Below, one piece after another: positions 7,610 through 16,497 of a stretch of 64,000 nt of DNA. The notes under the pieces were generated by a model, which had not been told where the DNA came from, made no database searches, and saw only the letters and a list, made by a program, of their open reading frames with translations. Position numbers and translations under genes: made by a program. Within the stretch, counting starts at the first letter, position 1. Each line of letters opens with the position of its first letter. Source of the stretch: Pseudorhodoferax sp032153935 (GTDB taxonomy: Bacteria > Pseudomonadota > Gammaproteobacteria > Burkholderiales > Burkholderiaceae_C); contig NZ_CAXUQL020000001.1 in the NCBI RefSeq assembly GCF_964253035.1, forward strand, positions 5,456,001 to 5,520,000. The letters are read 5' to 3'.

Positions 7610-9514
7610 ATGCCCGTCACCTTCGACCGTGTCTTCGTCCAGAGCGCCGGCTACTTCATGCCCGGCGAGCCGGTGGCCAATGCGCAGATGGACGCCTACA
7701 TCGCGCCGTTGAACCGGATGTCCTCGCGCATCCAGCGCCGCATCCTGGCCGAGAACGGCATCCAGCAGCGCTACTACGCGATCGACACCGAAGGCCGCAC
7801 CGTCTTCAGCAACGCCGAGATGGCAGCCCATGCCGTGCGCGACTGCCTGCAGCGCGCAGGCCGCCTGCTTTCCGACGTCTCGCTGCTGGCCACCGGCAGC
7901 TCGGGCGGCGACACGCTGATGCCGGGCTTTGCCAACATGGTGCAGGGCGAACTCGCCGCGCCGCCCATGGAGACGCTGTCGGTGCACGGCATCTGCGCGG
8001 CCGGCGTGTCGGCCATCCAGGCCGCCGCGCAGGGCGTGCAGCTGGGCGCGCACCGTGCCGCGCTGGCCGTGGCGGCGGAGATGCCCTCGCGGCTGTTCAA
8101 GCGCTCGCGCTTCGCGGCGCGCGGCTACGACATCGACTTCGACGCGCACTTCCTGCGCTGGATGCTGTCCGACGGCGCCGGCGCGCTGCTGCTCTCGGGC
8201 AGCACCGCCGCCCTGCCCCAGGCGCCCGGCCTGCGCTTGCAGCTCAAGTGGATCCACCAGCGCGCGTTCTCGGGCGACTACCCGGTCTGCATGCAGCTGG
8301 GCCTGACCGAAGACCGCGCGCGCGGCCACCTGGACTTCGACTCCTGGACCGAGGCCGAGGCGGCCGGCGCGCTGTCGCTGCGCCAGGACATCCGGCTGCT
8401 GCCGCACCTGTTCGACATCGGCATCCACGAGTACGCACAGCTCGTGCACGGCGGCTGGCTCGATCCGTCCAAGGTCGACCACTTCCTGTGCCACTACTCG
8501 TCGGAGAAGTTCATCCCCGTGGTCGAGGACCTCATGGACAAGGCGGGCCTGGCGATCCCGCGCGAGCGCTGGTACAGCAACCTGGCCTGGCGCGGCAACA
8601 CGGGCGCGGCCTCCATCCTCGTGATGCTGGCCGAGTTCCTGCAGACGCGCGAACTCAAGGCCGGCCAGCAGCTGTTCTGCTACGTGCCCGAGTCGGGCCG
8701 CTTCATGGCGGCCTACATGCTGCTGGAGGTCCAGGACGCCGATGCGCCCGTCCCGGCACGCCCGGCCGCGCGCGTGGCCGCGCCGGACGAGACCGCCATC
8801 GCGCCGCCGCACGACCCGGCCACCGCCCCCGCGCCGCTGCGCGAGCTGCTGACCGAGCTGGCCGCCATCTGGCACGGCTACCGTTCCGAGGTCTGGCGCA
8901 CGCCGCTCGTGCGGCAGATCCGCGAGCGCCGCATCAAAGTGCCCGACTACCTGAACTGGATGGAACACTGGGTGCCGCAGGTGCGCGAAGGCAGCCTGTG
9001 GATGCGCGAGGGGGCGGCCTCGCTCAGCGCGCCCTACCAGGGCCTGGCCGCGCTGATCGGCGTGCACGCTGGCGAGGAACAGAACGACTTCCAGATCCTG
9101 TTCGACGACTACCGCAAGGCCGGCGGCACGGTGGCCGACATCGCCGCGCTGCGCCGCAACCCGGGCGGCGAGGCGCTCAACGCCTACCTGCACCGCCTGG
9201 CCGCCACGCCCGACCCCTTCGGCCTGCTCGGCGCGATCTACATCATCGAGGGCACGGGCCAGCGCATCGTGCCGGCCCTGCTGCCCCTGCTGAGAGCCAG
9301 CCTGCCGCTGCCGCCCGAGACGTTCCGTTTCCTCGAATACCACGGCCACAACGACGAGAACCACCTCGCGCGCTGGCTCATGGCGGTCGAAATGGTCATG
9401 GCGCTGGACGAAAGCGGCCGCGCCGCGCAGCAGATCGTCGCCACCGCGCGCCACACGGCAGCGCTGTACCTCATGCAGTTCCAGCACGTCACCGAAGGGC
9501 GCCCTTCGCCATGA
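7610..9514 (+). CDS. StlD/DarB-like beta-ketoacyl synthase fused to a heme-oxygenase-like helical domain
   Basis: The protein has 634 residues. Residues 1 to about 380 form a KASIII-type thiolase fold with an intact Cys-His-Asn triad: Cys129 in HGICAAG, His295 in FLCHYSSE and Asn330 in RGNTGAAS. An Ala/Pro-rich linker (about 380-405) leads to a C-terminal all-helical domain (about 409-630) with acidic/His patches HAGEEQNDF and HGHNDENH, resembling TenA/heme-oxygenase-like (possibly diiron) proteins. DarB/StlD ketosynthases join acyl chains to make dialkylresorcinols or related lipids. No aromatase/cyclase (DarA) is next to it. The ATG at 7610 is 8 bp after the desaturase. Confidence 0.85.
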   Translation: MPVTFDRVFVQSAGYFMPGEPVANAQMDAYIAPLNRMSSRIQRRILAENGIQQRYYAIDTEGRTVFSNAEMAAHAVRDCLQRAGRLLSDVSLLATGSSGGDTLMPGFANMVQGELAAPPMETLSVHGICAAGVSAIQAAAQGVQLGAHRAALAVAAEMPSRLFKRSRFAARGYDIDFDAHFLRWMLSDGAGALLLSGSTAALPQAPGLRLQLKWIHQRAFSGDYPVCMQLGLTEDRARGHLDFDSWTEAEAAGALSLRQDIRLLPHLFDIGIHEYAQLVHGGWLDPSKVDHFLCHYSSEKFIPVVEDLMDKAGLAIPRERWYSNLAWRGNTGAASILVMLAEFLQTRELKAGQQLFCYVPESGRFMAAYMLLEVQDADAPVPARPAARVAAPDETAIAPPHDPATAPAPLRELLTELAAIWHGYRSEVWRTPLVRQIRERRIKVPDYLNWMEHWVPQVREGSLWMREGAASLSAPYQGLAALIGVHAGEEQNDFQILFDDYRKAGGTVADIAALRRNPGGEALNAYLHRLAATPDPFGLLGAIYIIEGTGQRIVPALLPLLRASLPLPPETFRFLEYHGHNDENHLARWLMAVEMVMALDESGRAAQQIVATARHTAALYLMQFQHVTEGRPSP

Positions 9515-10431
9515 GCAAGAAGCCCCTGCCCGACTTCCTGGCCCGTGCCCACGACGACCGCGATCCCAGCCCCTGGCTGGCTCTGTGGCTGGACCAGAGC
9601 ACACCCCTGCCCGACCCCGTGAAGACAGCCTGGCTGGCCGACTCCAGCTCGGCCTCGCGCCAGTACCTGCTGCCCTTCCTGCGGCCGCTGGCGCGCACCT
9701 TCATCGTGCTGCTGCAGGTGCTCAAGGTGTTCTTCCCGCGCAATTGGTCGCACTCGGGCGCGCTGCACGGGCTGCTGGTCTGGGGGCTCAAGCGCTTCGT
9801 GTCACCCGAGGCGAACTGGCTGATCCTGCGGCACTTCCACCTGGGCTCGCAGGTGCTGGCCTTCATCGGGCGCAACTCGCCCGCGCCGGTGCCCACGAGC
9901 CCGCTGGAGCCGGCCGACATCGACGCGCTGCGCGACGACCTGTTCTTGAAGCACGACCTGAACCTGTTCAACTTCGTGATCCGGCTGAACCAGGCGCTGC
10001 GCGACCAGGGCCTGGAGCTGCGCAAACCCGCGCATCTGGACCTCACGATGCTGCGCGACCCGGGCCTGCAGCTCGAGGACATGCCGCGCGGCCGGCTGAA
10101 CTTCCTGGACCTGCAGAGCGCCATCGAGCTGTTCACGCCGCTCTACCAGCTGCTGCTGACCGACAACGACTTCTGGCGCGCGGCCAACTCGCTGCAGCTG
10201 GACGAGACCATCGGCATCTACTGCGCGACGCTGCTGGCCGCGCCCGAGCATCTGGTGCTGGTCAACAACAAGCACCCGCTGGTGCCGCTGTCCACACTGC
10301 GCGCGGGGCACCGGCTGGTCATCCACGGCCTGTCGACCGAGATGCTGCACGCGCTCTTGATGCGCTTCAAGGCGGCGCAGGCCGAAGGCGGTGTGGTGCA
10401 CACCACCAGCGGCGACGCCTCCGCTCAGTAG
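9511..10431 (+). CDS. Conserved hypothetical protein of the lipid cluster
   Basis: This 306-residue protein starts at an ATGA overlap with the ketosynthase gene, so it is almost certainly co-translated. It has one hydrophobic stretch near residues 50-80 (LARTFIVLLQVLKVFF) followed by a mixed, largely helical body with conserved-looking segments such as KHDLNLFNFVIRLN and LDETIGIYCATLL. No catalytic signature is recognisable. A membrane-associated partner or lipid-handling role is plausible only from context. The gene ends 1 bp before the convergent dadA gene, and there is no room for a separate terminator. Confidence 0.8.
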   Translation: MSKKPLPDFLARAHDDRDPSPWLALWLDQSTPLPDPVKTAWLADSSSASRQYLLPFLRPLARTFIVLLQVLKVFFPRNWSHSGALHGLLVWGLKRFVSPEANWLILRHFHLGSQVLAFIGRNSPAPVPTSPLEPADIDALRDDLFLKHDLNLFNFVIRLNQALRDQGLELRKPAHLDLTMLRDPGLQLEDMPRGRLNFLDLQSAIELFTPLYQLLLTDNDFWRAANSLQLDETIGIYCATLLAAPEHLVLVNNKHPLVPLSTLRAGHRLVIHGLSTEMLHALLMRFKAAQAEGGVVHTTSGDASAQ

Positions 10432-10432
10432 C

Positions 10433-11683
10433 TCAATAGCGCGCCAGGCTCAGGCCTTCGGTGTCGATCGCCGGCTTGCGGCCCGCCAGCCAGTCGGCCA
10501 TGAGGCGGCCGGTGCCGGCCGCCATCGTCCAGCCCAGCGTGCCGTGGCCCGTGGACAGCCACAGCCTGGGGTAGCGCGTGGGCCCCAGGATGGGCGTGCC
10601 GTCCGGCGTCATGGGCCGCAGGCCGCACCAGAACTTGGCTTGTGATAAGTCACCGCCCCTGGGGAACAGGTCGCTGACCACATGGTCCAGCGTGCGCCGG
10701 CGCTCGGGTTTCAGGCTCAGGTCGAAGCCGCCCAGCTCGGCCGTGCCGCCCACGCGGATGCGGTCGCCCAGGCGCGTGACGGCCACCTTGTGCGTCTCGT
10801 CCATGACCGTGGATTCGGGCGCGCCCTTGGCGTCGGTGATCGGCAGCGTCAGCGAGTAGCCCTTGACCGGGTAGACCGGCAGGTGCAGGCCCAGGGGCTG
10901 CAGCAACAGCGGCGAGTAGCTGCCGAGCGCCACGAGGTAGCGGTCGGCCTGGATGAGGCCTGCGTCGGTGCGCACACCCGTGATGTCGCCGCCGGCCTGC
11001 TCCACAGCCTGGATCTTCACGCCGTAGCGGAACTGCACGCCCATCCCCTCGGCCAGTTGGGCCAGGCGCTGGGTGAACAGGAAGCAGTCGCCGGTCTCGT
11101 CGCCGGGCAGGCGCATGCCGCCCACGAACTTCTGGCGCACGGCCTGCAGCGCGGGCTCGTGGCGCACGCAGCCGTCCATGTCCAGCACCTCGTAGGGCAC
11201 GCCGTATTGCTTCAGCACCTCGATGTCGCCGGCCGTGCCGTCGAGCTGCTTCTGTTCGCGGAACAGCTGCAGGGTGCCCTGGCTGCGCTCGTCGTAGGCG
11301 ATGCCGGTCTCGGCGCGCAGCGCCTGCAGGCAGTCGCGGCTGTACTCGGCCACGCGCACCATGCGCGCCTTGTTGATGCGGTAGCGCTCGGCCGTGCAGT
11401 TGCGCAGCATGGACGCGCCCCAGCGCCACATGGCCGGGCTCAGCAGCGGCTGGATCACGAGCGGGCTGTGGTGCATCAGCAGCCACTTGATGGCCTTGAC
11501 CGGCACGCCCGGGCCGGCCCAGGGCGCGGAGTAGCCCGGCGAGACCTCGCCCGCATTGGCGAAGCTGGTCTCCATGGCCGGTGCCGGCTGGCGGTCGACG
11601 ACCGTGACCTCGTGCCCCTCGCGCGCCAGATAGAAGGCCGCCGTCGTGCCGATCACGCCACTGCCCAAGACCACCACTTTCAT
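10433..11683 (-). CDS. dadA: D-amino acid dehydrogenase small subunit (DadA-type)
   Basis: This 416-residue FAD enzyme has the N-terminal dinucleotide-binding GSGVIGTTAAFYLAREGHE and a typical DadA ending (LSTGHGTLGWTMA, then the GRKPAID region). DadA oxidises D-amino acids, chiefly D-alanine, to 2-oxo acids and passes electrons to the respiratory chain from the inner face of the membrane. Upstream in-frame codons would extend it, but the Met at 11683 directly precedes the nucleotide-binding beta strand and is the family start. There is no alanine racemase next to it; the cupin gene lies 110 bp upstream on the same strand. Confidence 0.92.
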   Translation of the reverse strand: MKVVVLGSGVIGTTAAFYLAREGHEVTVVDRQPAPAMETSFANAGEVSPGYSAPWAGPGVPVKAIKWLLMHHSPLVIQPLLSPAMWRWGASMLRNCTAERYRINKARMVRVAEYSRDCLQALRAETGIAYDERSQGTLQLFREQKQLDGTAGDIEVLKQYGVPYEVLDMDGCVRHEPALQAVRQKFVGGMRLPGDETGDCFLFTQRLAQLAEGMGVQFRYGVKIQAVEQAGGDITGVRTDAGLIQADRYLVALGSYSPLLLQPLGLHLPVYPVKGYSLTLPITDAKGAPESTVMDETHKVAVTRLGDRIRVGGTAELGGFDLSLKPERRRTLDHVVSDLFPRGGDLSQAKFWCGLRPMTPDGTPILGPTRYPRLWLSTGHGTLGWTMAAGTGRLMADWLAGRKPAIDTEGLSLARY

Positions 11684-11793
11684 ACACCCTCCCGCTGCAT
11701 TCGTGTGGCGGGATTGTGGAAGCGATTGCTGCGCTGCGGCACGCCGCGGCGGCGATCGCATCCGCCATTAGCGGGGCTGATCGGGCCGTGCGC

Positions 11794-12291
11794 TCACACC
11801 CCGCCGTGCGGGTGCGTGGGGTCGACCCACAGTACGGTGTCGGGCTGCTCCACGGGCGCGATGTCCAGGTTCACGGCCACCGCCTCGCCGTCGCTGCGGC
11901 ACAGCACGCACTCCAGCGCCTCGGTGGCGCTGGCGTTGATCTCCTGGTGCGGCACATAGGGCGGCACGTAGATGAAGTCGCCGGGTCCGGCTTCGGCGGT
12001 GAATTCGAGCTGCTCGCCCCAGCGCATCCGCGCGCGGCCGCGCACCACGTAGATCACGCTCTCCAGGTGGCCGTGGTGGTGGGCGCCGGTCTTGGCATTG
12101 GCGTGGATGGTCACGGTGCCGGCCCACAGCTTGCTGGCGCCCACGCGCGCGAAGTTGATCGCGGCCTTGCGGTCCATGCCGGGCGTCTGCGCGGTGTTGC
12201 CGTCCAGCTGGTTGCCGGGCACCACGCGCACGCCGTCGTGCTTCCAGCGGGCCTGTTCGTCGTGGTCATGGTGGTGGTGTTCGTGCGCCAT
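11794..12291 (-). CDS. Cupin-domain protein with His-rich N-terminus
   Basis: The 165-residue protein carries a single cupin barrel. The metal-binding motif 1 is GAHHHGHLESVIYVVRG and motif 2 is GDFIYVPPYVPHQEIN. The first 20 residues are unusually rich in His and Asp (MAHEHHHHDHDEQ), which could bind metal. I chose the Met at 12291 because AGGGAG lies at proper distance; an alternative Met at 12309 would overlap the preceding gene. The stop of the diguanylate cyclase is 14 bp upstream. The substrate is unknown. Confidence 0.82.
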   Translation of the reverse strand: MAHEHHHHDHDEQARWKHDGVRVVPGNQLDGNTAQTPGMDRKAAINFARVGASKLWAGTVTIHANAKTGAHHHGHLESVIYVVRGRARMRWGEQLEFTAEAGPGDFIYVPPYVPHQEINASATEALECVLCRSDGEAVAVNLDIAPVEQPDTVLWVDPTHPHGGV

Positions 12292-12305
12292 GGTGTTCTC
12301 CCTGT

Positions 12306-14177
12306 TCATTCGAAGGCAAAGGTCTTGAGCGCGCGGCGCTGGCGCTTGACGCTGTACATCGCGGCGTCGGCGTCCATCAGCACCTGCTCCGGGCTCTCCT
12401 GGCTGCCCACCAGCAGGCGGATGCCGATGCTGGCCGAGCAGCGGTGCGTCTCGCCGCGCAGCTGGTCGTTGCGCTCGATCGCATCGAGGATCTTGTCGGC
12501 CACGGTGTTGACATGGTCGGCCGCCGTCTTCTCGTCCACGCCAAGCTCTTCGAGCAGCACCACGAACTCGTCACCGCCCAGCCGCGACACGGTGTCGTGC
12601 TGGCGCACCGCGGCCTGCAGCCGACGGCCGATCTCGATCAGCAGCTGGTCGCCGACCTCGTGGCCGAAGCTGTCGTTGACGCGCTTGAAGCCATCCAGGT
12701 CGATGAACAGCACGCCGAAATAGCTGCGCTGGCGGCTGCTGGACAGCTGGGCCTGGCGCAGCCGGTCCATCAGCAGGCGCCGGTTCGGCAGCCGCGTGAG
12801 CGGGTCGTTGAAGGCCATGGCGCGGATCTCCGCTTCCATGACCTTGCGCCGGCTGATGTCCCGCGCGATGACCGAGATGCCGGCGATGCGCCCACGCGCG
12901 TCGAGCACGGGCGAGACCGCCATCGACAGATCGATCACCGTGCCGTCCTTGCACAGGCGCTGGGTCTCGTAGGCCTGCAGGCTCTCGCCGCGCTGCACCC
13001 GCGCGATCAGCATGGCGTCCTCGGCGCGCCGACCCGCCGGCGCCAGCCGCTCGGCCGAATGGCCCAGCATCTCGGCTTCGGTGTAGCCGAACATCTGCTC
13101 AGCACCGCGGTTCCAGGTGGTGATGCGCCCCTGCAGGGTCTTGCTGACGATGGCATCCGACGAGCTTTCCACGATGGCCTCGAAGCGGTTGTGCAACGCG
13201 CGCAGCTGGCGGCGCGACGAGCGCACCTGCACCAACCAGGCCCACAGCGTGAGCACGATCGTCAGGCCCGCCAGCGCCGCCACCATCAGCGTGTTGGCAC
13301 GCCAGCCGGCCATGGCGTCCTGCATGGATTGCCCCACCACCACATAGAACGGATGGTCGCGCAGGCGCCGGTAGGCGTTCAGGCGCTGGTGGCCGTCCAC
13401 GGTTCCCGCGGCCTCGTACGAGCCTTCTGCCGGCGCCAGGCCAACGGCCTGGCGCAAACCGTCCGATACGCCGACGGGCACGCCCTGCGCCGCCGGGTGG
13501 TAGTGCACGGCCTGCAGATCCTCGGTGCGCAGCGAGGCGGCGCCATGCGCGCCGAAATCGACCCCGTCGAACAGCTGGTCGAACTGGGCGCCGGACATGC
13601 CGGCGAACACGACGCCGCGCAGCGCGCCGCCGGCATCGCGCACCGCCCTGGCGAACACGACGCGGGACACACCGTCCTGCGTGCCGGCCGGCCCGTCCTG
13701 CACCGGCGCGACCACCACCACCATCGCGCCGCGCGGTTCGGCCACCGCACGCCGGAAGAACGCCTGCGTGCCGACCTGCGCCATGGACGCGGGCAAGGCC
13801 ATGGTGTGCAGCCGCACGGCGCCGTCGGCATCGGCGATGGCCACGTCTTCCAGGTCGACCCGCGCCAGGCGCGGCTGCACCTGCAGCGCCGTGCCCCCGC
13901 CCGCGGCGCCGCCCTGCAGCAGCGCCCCATGGCGCGATGCCACCAGTTGCAGGTAGACGTCGATCTTGTCGAAGTTGTTGGAGAGCTGCGCCTCGATCAG
14001 CCGCGCGAGGTTCTGGGTTCCCACCAGGGCACGCTCGCGGCTGCGCGCATGGTCGGTGGCGATCGCCAACACCGCCAGCGCCAGCACCAGCACGATGACC
14101 AGCAAGGGGCCCGCGGCCTGGCCCAGCCGGGGCGGCAGCATGGGCAGGCGGGCGCGGGAAGCTTCGGGAGCGTTCAT
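12306..14177 (-). CDS. Membrane-bound diguanylate cyclase (CACHE-like sensor, PAS, GGDEF)
   Basis: This 623-residue protein has a transmembrane helix at about residues 20-42, a large periplasmic sensor region to about 300 (CACHE-like, by architecture), a second helix (MVAALAGLTIVLTLWAWLV), a PAS domain (about 340-450) and a C-terminal GGDEF domain. The active site is an intact GGDEF near residue 530. The product-inhibition site RQHD sits exactly five residues before it, so the enzyme should make cyclic di-GMP and be feedback-regulated. It is divergent from the amino-acid binding-protein genes. Confidence 0.93.
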   Translation of the reverse strand: MNAPEASRARLPMLPPRLGQAAGPLLVIVLVLALAVLAIATDHARSRERALVGTQNLARLIEAQLSNNFDKIDVYLQLVASRHGALLQGGAAGGGTALQVQPRLARVDLEDVAIADADGAVRLHTMALPASMAQVGTQAFFRRAVAEPRGAMVVVVAPVQDGPAGTQDGVSRVVFARAVRDAGGALRGVVFAGMSGAQFDQLFDGVDFGAHGAASLRTEDLQAVHYHPAAQGVPVGVSDGLRQAVGLAPAEGSYEAAGTVDGHQRLNAYRRLRDHPFYVVVGQSMQDAMAGWRANTLMVAALAGLTIVLTLWAWLVQVRSSRRQLRALHNRFEAIVESSSDAIVSKTLQGRITTWNRGAEQMFGYTEAEMLGHSAERLAPAGRRAEDAMLIARVQRGESLQAYETQRLCKDGTVIDLSMAVSPVLDARGRIAGISVIARDISRRKVMEAEIRAMAFNDPLTRLPNRRLLMDRLRQAQLSSSRQRSYFGVLFIDLDGFKRVNDSFGHEVGDQLLIEIGRRLQAAVRQHDTVSRLGGDEFVVLLEELGVDEKTAADHVNTVADKILDAIERNDQLRGETHRCSASIGIRLLVGSQESPEQVLMDADAAMYSVKRQRRALKTFAFE

Positions 14178-14322
14178 GCGGGTCGTGACGTGCGGCGGGA
14201 GCTGGCCATTCTAGGAGCCCGCCACGCACGACGCCGGCATGCAGGCCACCCCAGGTTCTCGCACCGCATGCACCGTGCTGCGCTACTATTTGCCAGCGCC
14301 CAATACCAAATTCCCGAAAGGA

Positions 14323-14338
14323 TTGGCACAAGATATGC
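14323..14338 (+). promoter_or_regulatory. Candidate sigma-54 (-24/-12) promoter
   Basis: TTGGCACAAGATATGC matches the sigma-54 pattern TGGCAC-N5-TTGC with one difference at the -12 element. The GG (14325-14326) and GC (14337-14338) dinucleotides are exactly 12 bp apart. It lies about 29 bp before the first of three binding-protein genes. Amino acid uptake genes are often nitrogen-controlled, which fits, but no upstream activator site was identified. Confidence 0.4.
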
Positions 14339-14366
14339 GCACCTCAAGAATGCCGCGGCAGGCCAT

Positions 14367-15422
14367 ATGACCGCGATGCACACGAAGTCGGCCACGGCCT
14401 GGTGGCGTCGCGTGGCCATGGCGCTGGGCATGCTGGCGCTGCTGCCTGGCGCCGCACAGGCCGGCCCCACGCTGGAGGCTGTGCGCGCGCGCGATGCCGT
14501 GCTGTGCGGCATCAGCCCTGGCATGCTGGGCTTCTCGCACCCCGGCACCGCGCCCGGCAGCTGGGAGGGCATGGACGTGGACATCTGCCGCGCCGTGGCA
14601 GCCGCCGTGCTGGGCAGCGGCGACAAGGTGAAGTTCGTGCACCTGCAGGTCGACGAACGGTTGCCGGCCCTGCGCGAGGGGCGTTTCGACATCCTCGCCT
14701 TCGCCGTCAGCGTCACCATGTCGCGCGACACCAGCATGGGCGCGCAGGCCACGGTGGTCACCTACTACGACGGCCAGGGCTTCCTGGTGCCCACGGCCAG
14801 CAAGCTGCGCACCACGCGCCAGCTGCGCGGCAAGCCGATCTGCGTGACGACCACGGGCAGTTCCGAGCAGACGCTGCAGGAATACTCCAACGCCCAGAAG
14901 ATGGACTTCAGGCTGCTGCGCTTCGCCCGCTTCAAGGAAGCCATCGAGGCTTACATGGCCCGGCGCTGCGCAGCCATCTCGGCCGACGCCACCAGCCTGG
15001 CCGTGGTCCGGCGCACGCAGACGCCGCTGCCGGCCGACCACGTCATCCTGCCCGAGCTGATCTCCAAGGAGCCGCTGGGCCCGCTGGTGCGGCGCGGCGA
15101 CGAAGAATGGGCCAGCATCGTCAGCTGGGTCGTCCGGGGCCTGATCGCGGCCGAGGAGCATGGCCTCACGCGCGCCAACGTGGTCCAGCAGGCCGCCAGC
15201 AACCCGAACGCCGAGGTGCAGCGCATGCTGGGGCGCAGCGGCGACACCGGCAAGATGATCGGCCTGGAACGCGACTGGCTGCTCAACGCATTGCGTGCCA
15301 CCGGCAACTACGGCGAGATCTTCGCCCGCAACGTCGGCGCCGATTCGCCGCTGGGCCTGCCGCGCGGCCTCAACGCGCTGTGGAACCACGGCGGCCTGCA
15401 GTACGCGCTGCCGATCCGTTGA
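14367..15422 (+). CDS. AapJ-like amino acid ABC transporter substrate-binding protein, paralog 1
   Basis: The protein has 351 residues with a signal peptide ending in PGAAQAG. Mature sequence follows the AapJ pattern: LEAVRARDAVLCGI near the start, MDVDICRAVAAAVLG, and the terminal LPRGLNALWNHGGLQYALPI. It would bind L-amino acids in the periplasm. An internal Met at codon 4 is an alternative start. Unlike paralogs 2 and 3 it lacks the SRNTT block of the ligand cleft (it has FAVSVTMSRDTSMG), so its specificity may differ. No permease or ATPase gene follows the triplet. Confidence 0.9.
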   Translation: MTAMHTKSATAWWRRVAMALGMLALLPGAAQAGPTLEAVRARDAVLCGISPGMLGFSHPGTAPGSWEGMDVDICRAVAAAVLGSGDKVKFVHLQVDERLPALREGRFDILAFAVSVTMSRDTSMGAQATVVTYYDGQGFLVPTASKLRTTRQLRGKPICVTTTGSSEQTLQEYSNAQKMDFRLLRFARFKEAIEAYMARRCAAISADATSLAVVRRTQTPLPADHVILPELISKEPLGPLVRRGDEEWASIVSWVVRGLIAAEEHGLTRANVVQQAASNPNAEVQRMLGRSGDTGKMIGLERDWLLNALRATGNYGEIFARNVGADSPLGLPRGLNALWNHGGLQYALPIR

Positions 15423-15431
15423 AGCGCCGGC

Positions 15432-16472
15432 ATGCCCCGCAGCCTGTACCCGCCCACCGTCCTGCTGCGGCGCGGGGCGCTGCTGCTGGCGTTGGCCGTG
15501 GCCGGCCCCTGCAGTGCGGGCCCCACGCTGGACGCCGTGCGCGCCCGCGGCCAGCTGGTGTGCGGCGTCAACACCATGCTGCCGGGTTTCGCCGCACCCG
15601 ATGCGCAGGGCCGCTGGCAGGGTTTCGACGTGGACATCTGCCGTGCCGTGGCCGCCGCGGTGCTGGGCGACGCAGAGAAGGTGCAGTACGTGGGCCTGTC
15701 GGCGCCGCAGCGCTTCGTGGCGCTGCAGAGCGGCGCGATCGACCTGCTGTCGCGCAACACCACGGTCACGCTGGCGCGCGATGCGTCGATGGGACTGCAG
15801 ATGACGGCCATCGCCTTCTACGACGGCCAGGGCTTCATGGTGCCGGCCGGCAGCAAGATCCGTTCGGCGCTGGAACTCAAGAACAAGTCCGTCTGCGTGC
15901 AGCAGGGCTCCACCACCATCCACAGCCTCACCGAGTTCGCGCGCGTGCACCGGCTCAACATCCGCCAGCTGGCGTTCGACCGGCTGGAAGACGCCAACGC
16001 CGCCTACTTCGCCGGCAAGTGCGACGCCTACACCAGCGACGCCTCGCAGCTGGCCTCGCTGCGCGTGAAGTCTGCAGCCAAGCCGGCCGACCACGTGATC
16101 CTGCCCGAGGTGATCGCCAAGGAGCCGCTGGGGCCGCTGGTGCGCCGCGGTGACGACGACTGGGCCAGCATCGTGCGCTGGGTGCTCTACGGCCTGATCG
16201 AGGCCGAGGAACTGGGCATCACGGCGGCCACGGTCGAGGTGCTCAGGCGCAGCACCGATCCCTCCGTGCTGCGCGTGGTCGGTGCGGGCGAAGACACGGG
16301 CAAGCTGCTGGGCCTGGACCGCGAATGGCTGGCACGTGCCGTGCGCGCCACCGGCAACTACGGCGAGATCTTCGAGCGCAACCTGGGCCCGAGGACGGCA
16401 GTCGGGCTGCCGCGCGGCATCAACAACCTGTGGAACAAAGGGGGGCTGCAGTACGCGCTGCCGGTGCGCTGA
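15432..16472 (+). CDS. AapJ-like amino acid ABC transporter substrate-binding protein, paralog 2
   Basis: This is a 346-residue exported protein with a signal peptide cleaved near AGPCSAG, then DAVRARGQLVCGVNT, the block LLSRNTTVTLARDASMG, and the terminal LPRGINNLWNKGGLQYALPV. It begins 9 bp after paralog 1 and is clearly homologous to both neighbours along its whole length. It probably arose by tandem duplication. Its role is to bind an L-amino acid in the periplasm; the membrane partner must be encoded elsewhere. Confidence 0.9.
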   Translation: MPRSLYPPTVLLRRGALLLALAVAGPCSAGPTLDAVRARGQLVCGVNTMLPGFAAPDAQGRWQGFDVDICRAVAAAVLGDAEKVQYVGLSAPQRFVALQSGAIDLLSRNTTVTLARDASMGLQMTAIAFYDGQGFMVPAGSKIRSALELKNKSVCVQQGSTTIHSLTEFARVHRLNIRQLAFDRLEDANAAYFAGKCDAYTSDASQLASLRVKSAAKPADHVILPEVIAKEPLGPLVRRGDDDWASIVRWVLYGLIEAEELGITAATVEVLRRSTDPSVLRVVGAGEDTGKLLGLDREWLARAVRATGNYGEIFERNLGPRTAVGLPRGINNLWNKGGLQYALPVR

Positions 16473-16497
16473 GCTTCCCGTCACCGAGGACACCACC

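Noticed and set aside
12444..15422. A 992-codon plus-strand frame joining the region opposite the GGDEF gene to the first binding protein.
   Set aside because: Only the part from 14367 has a signal peptide and binding-protein motifs; the rest is the shadow of the cyclase gene.
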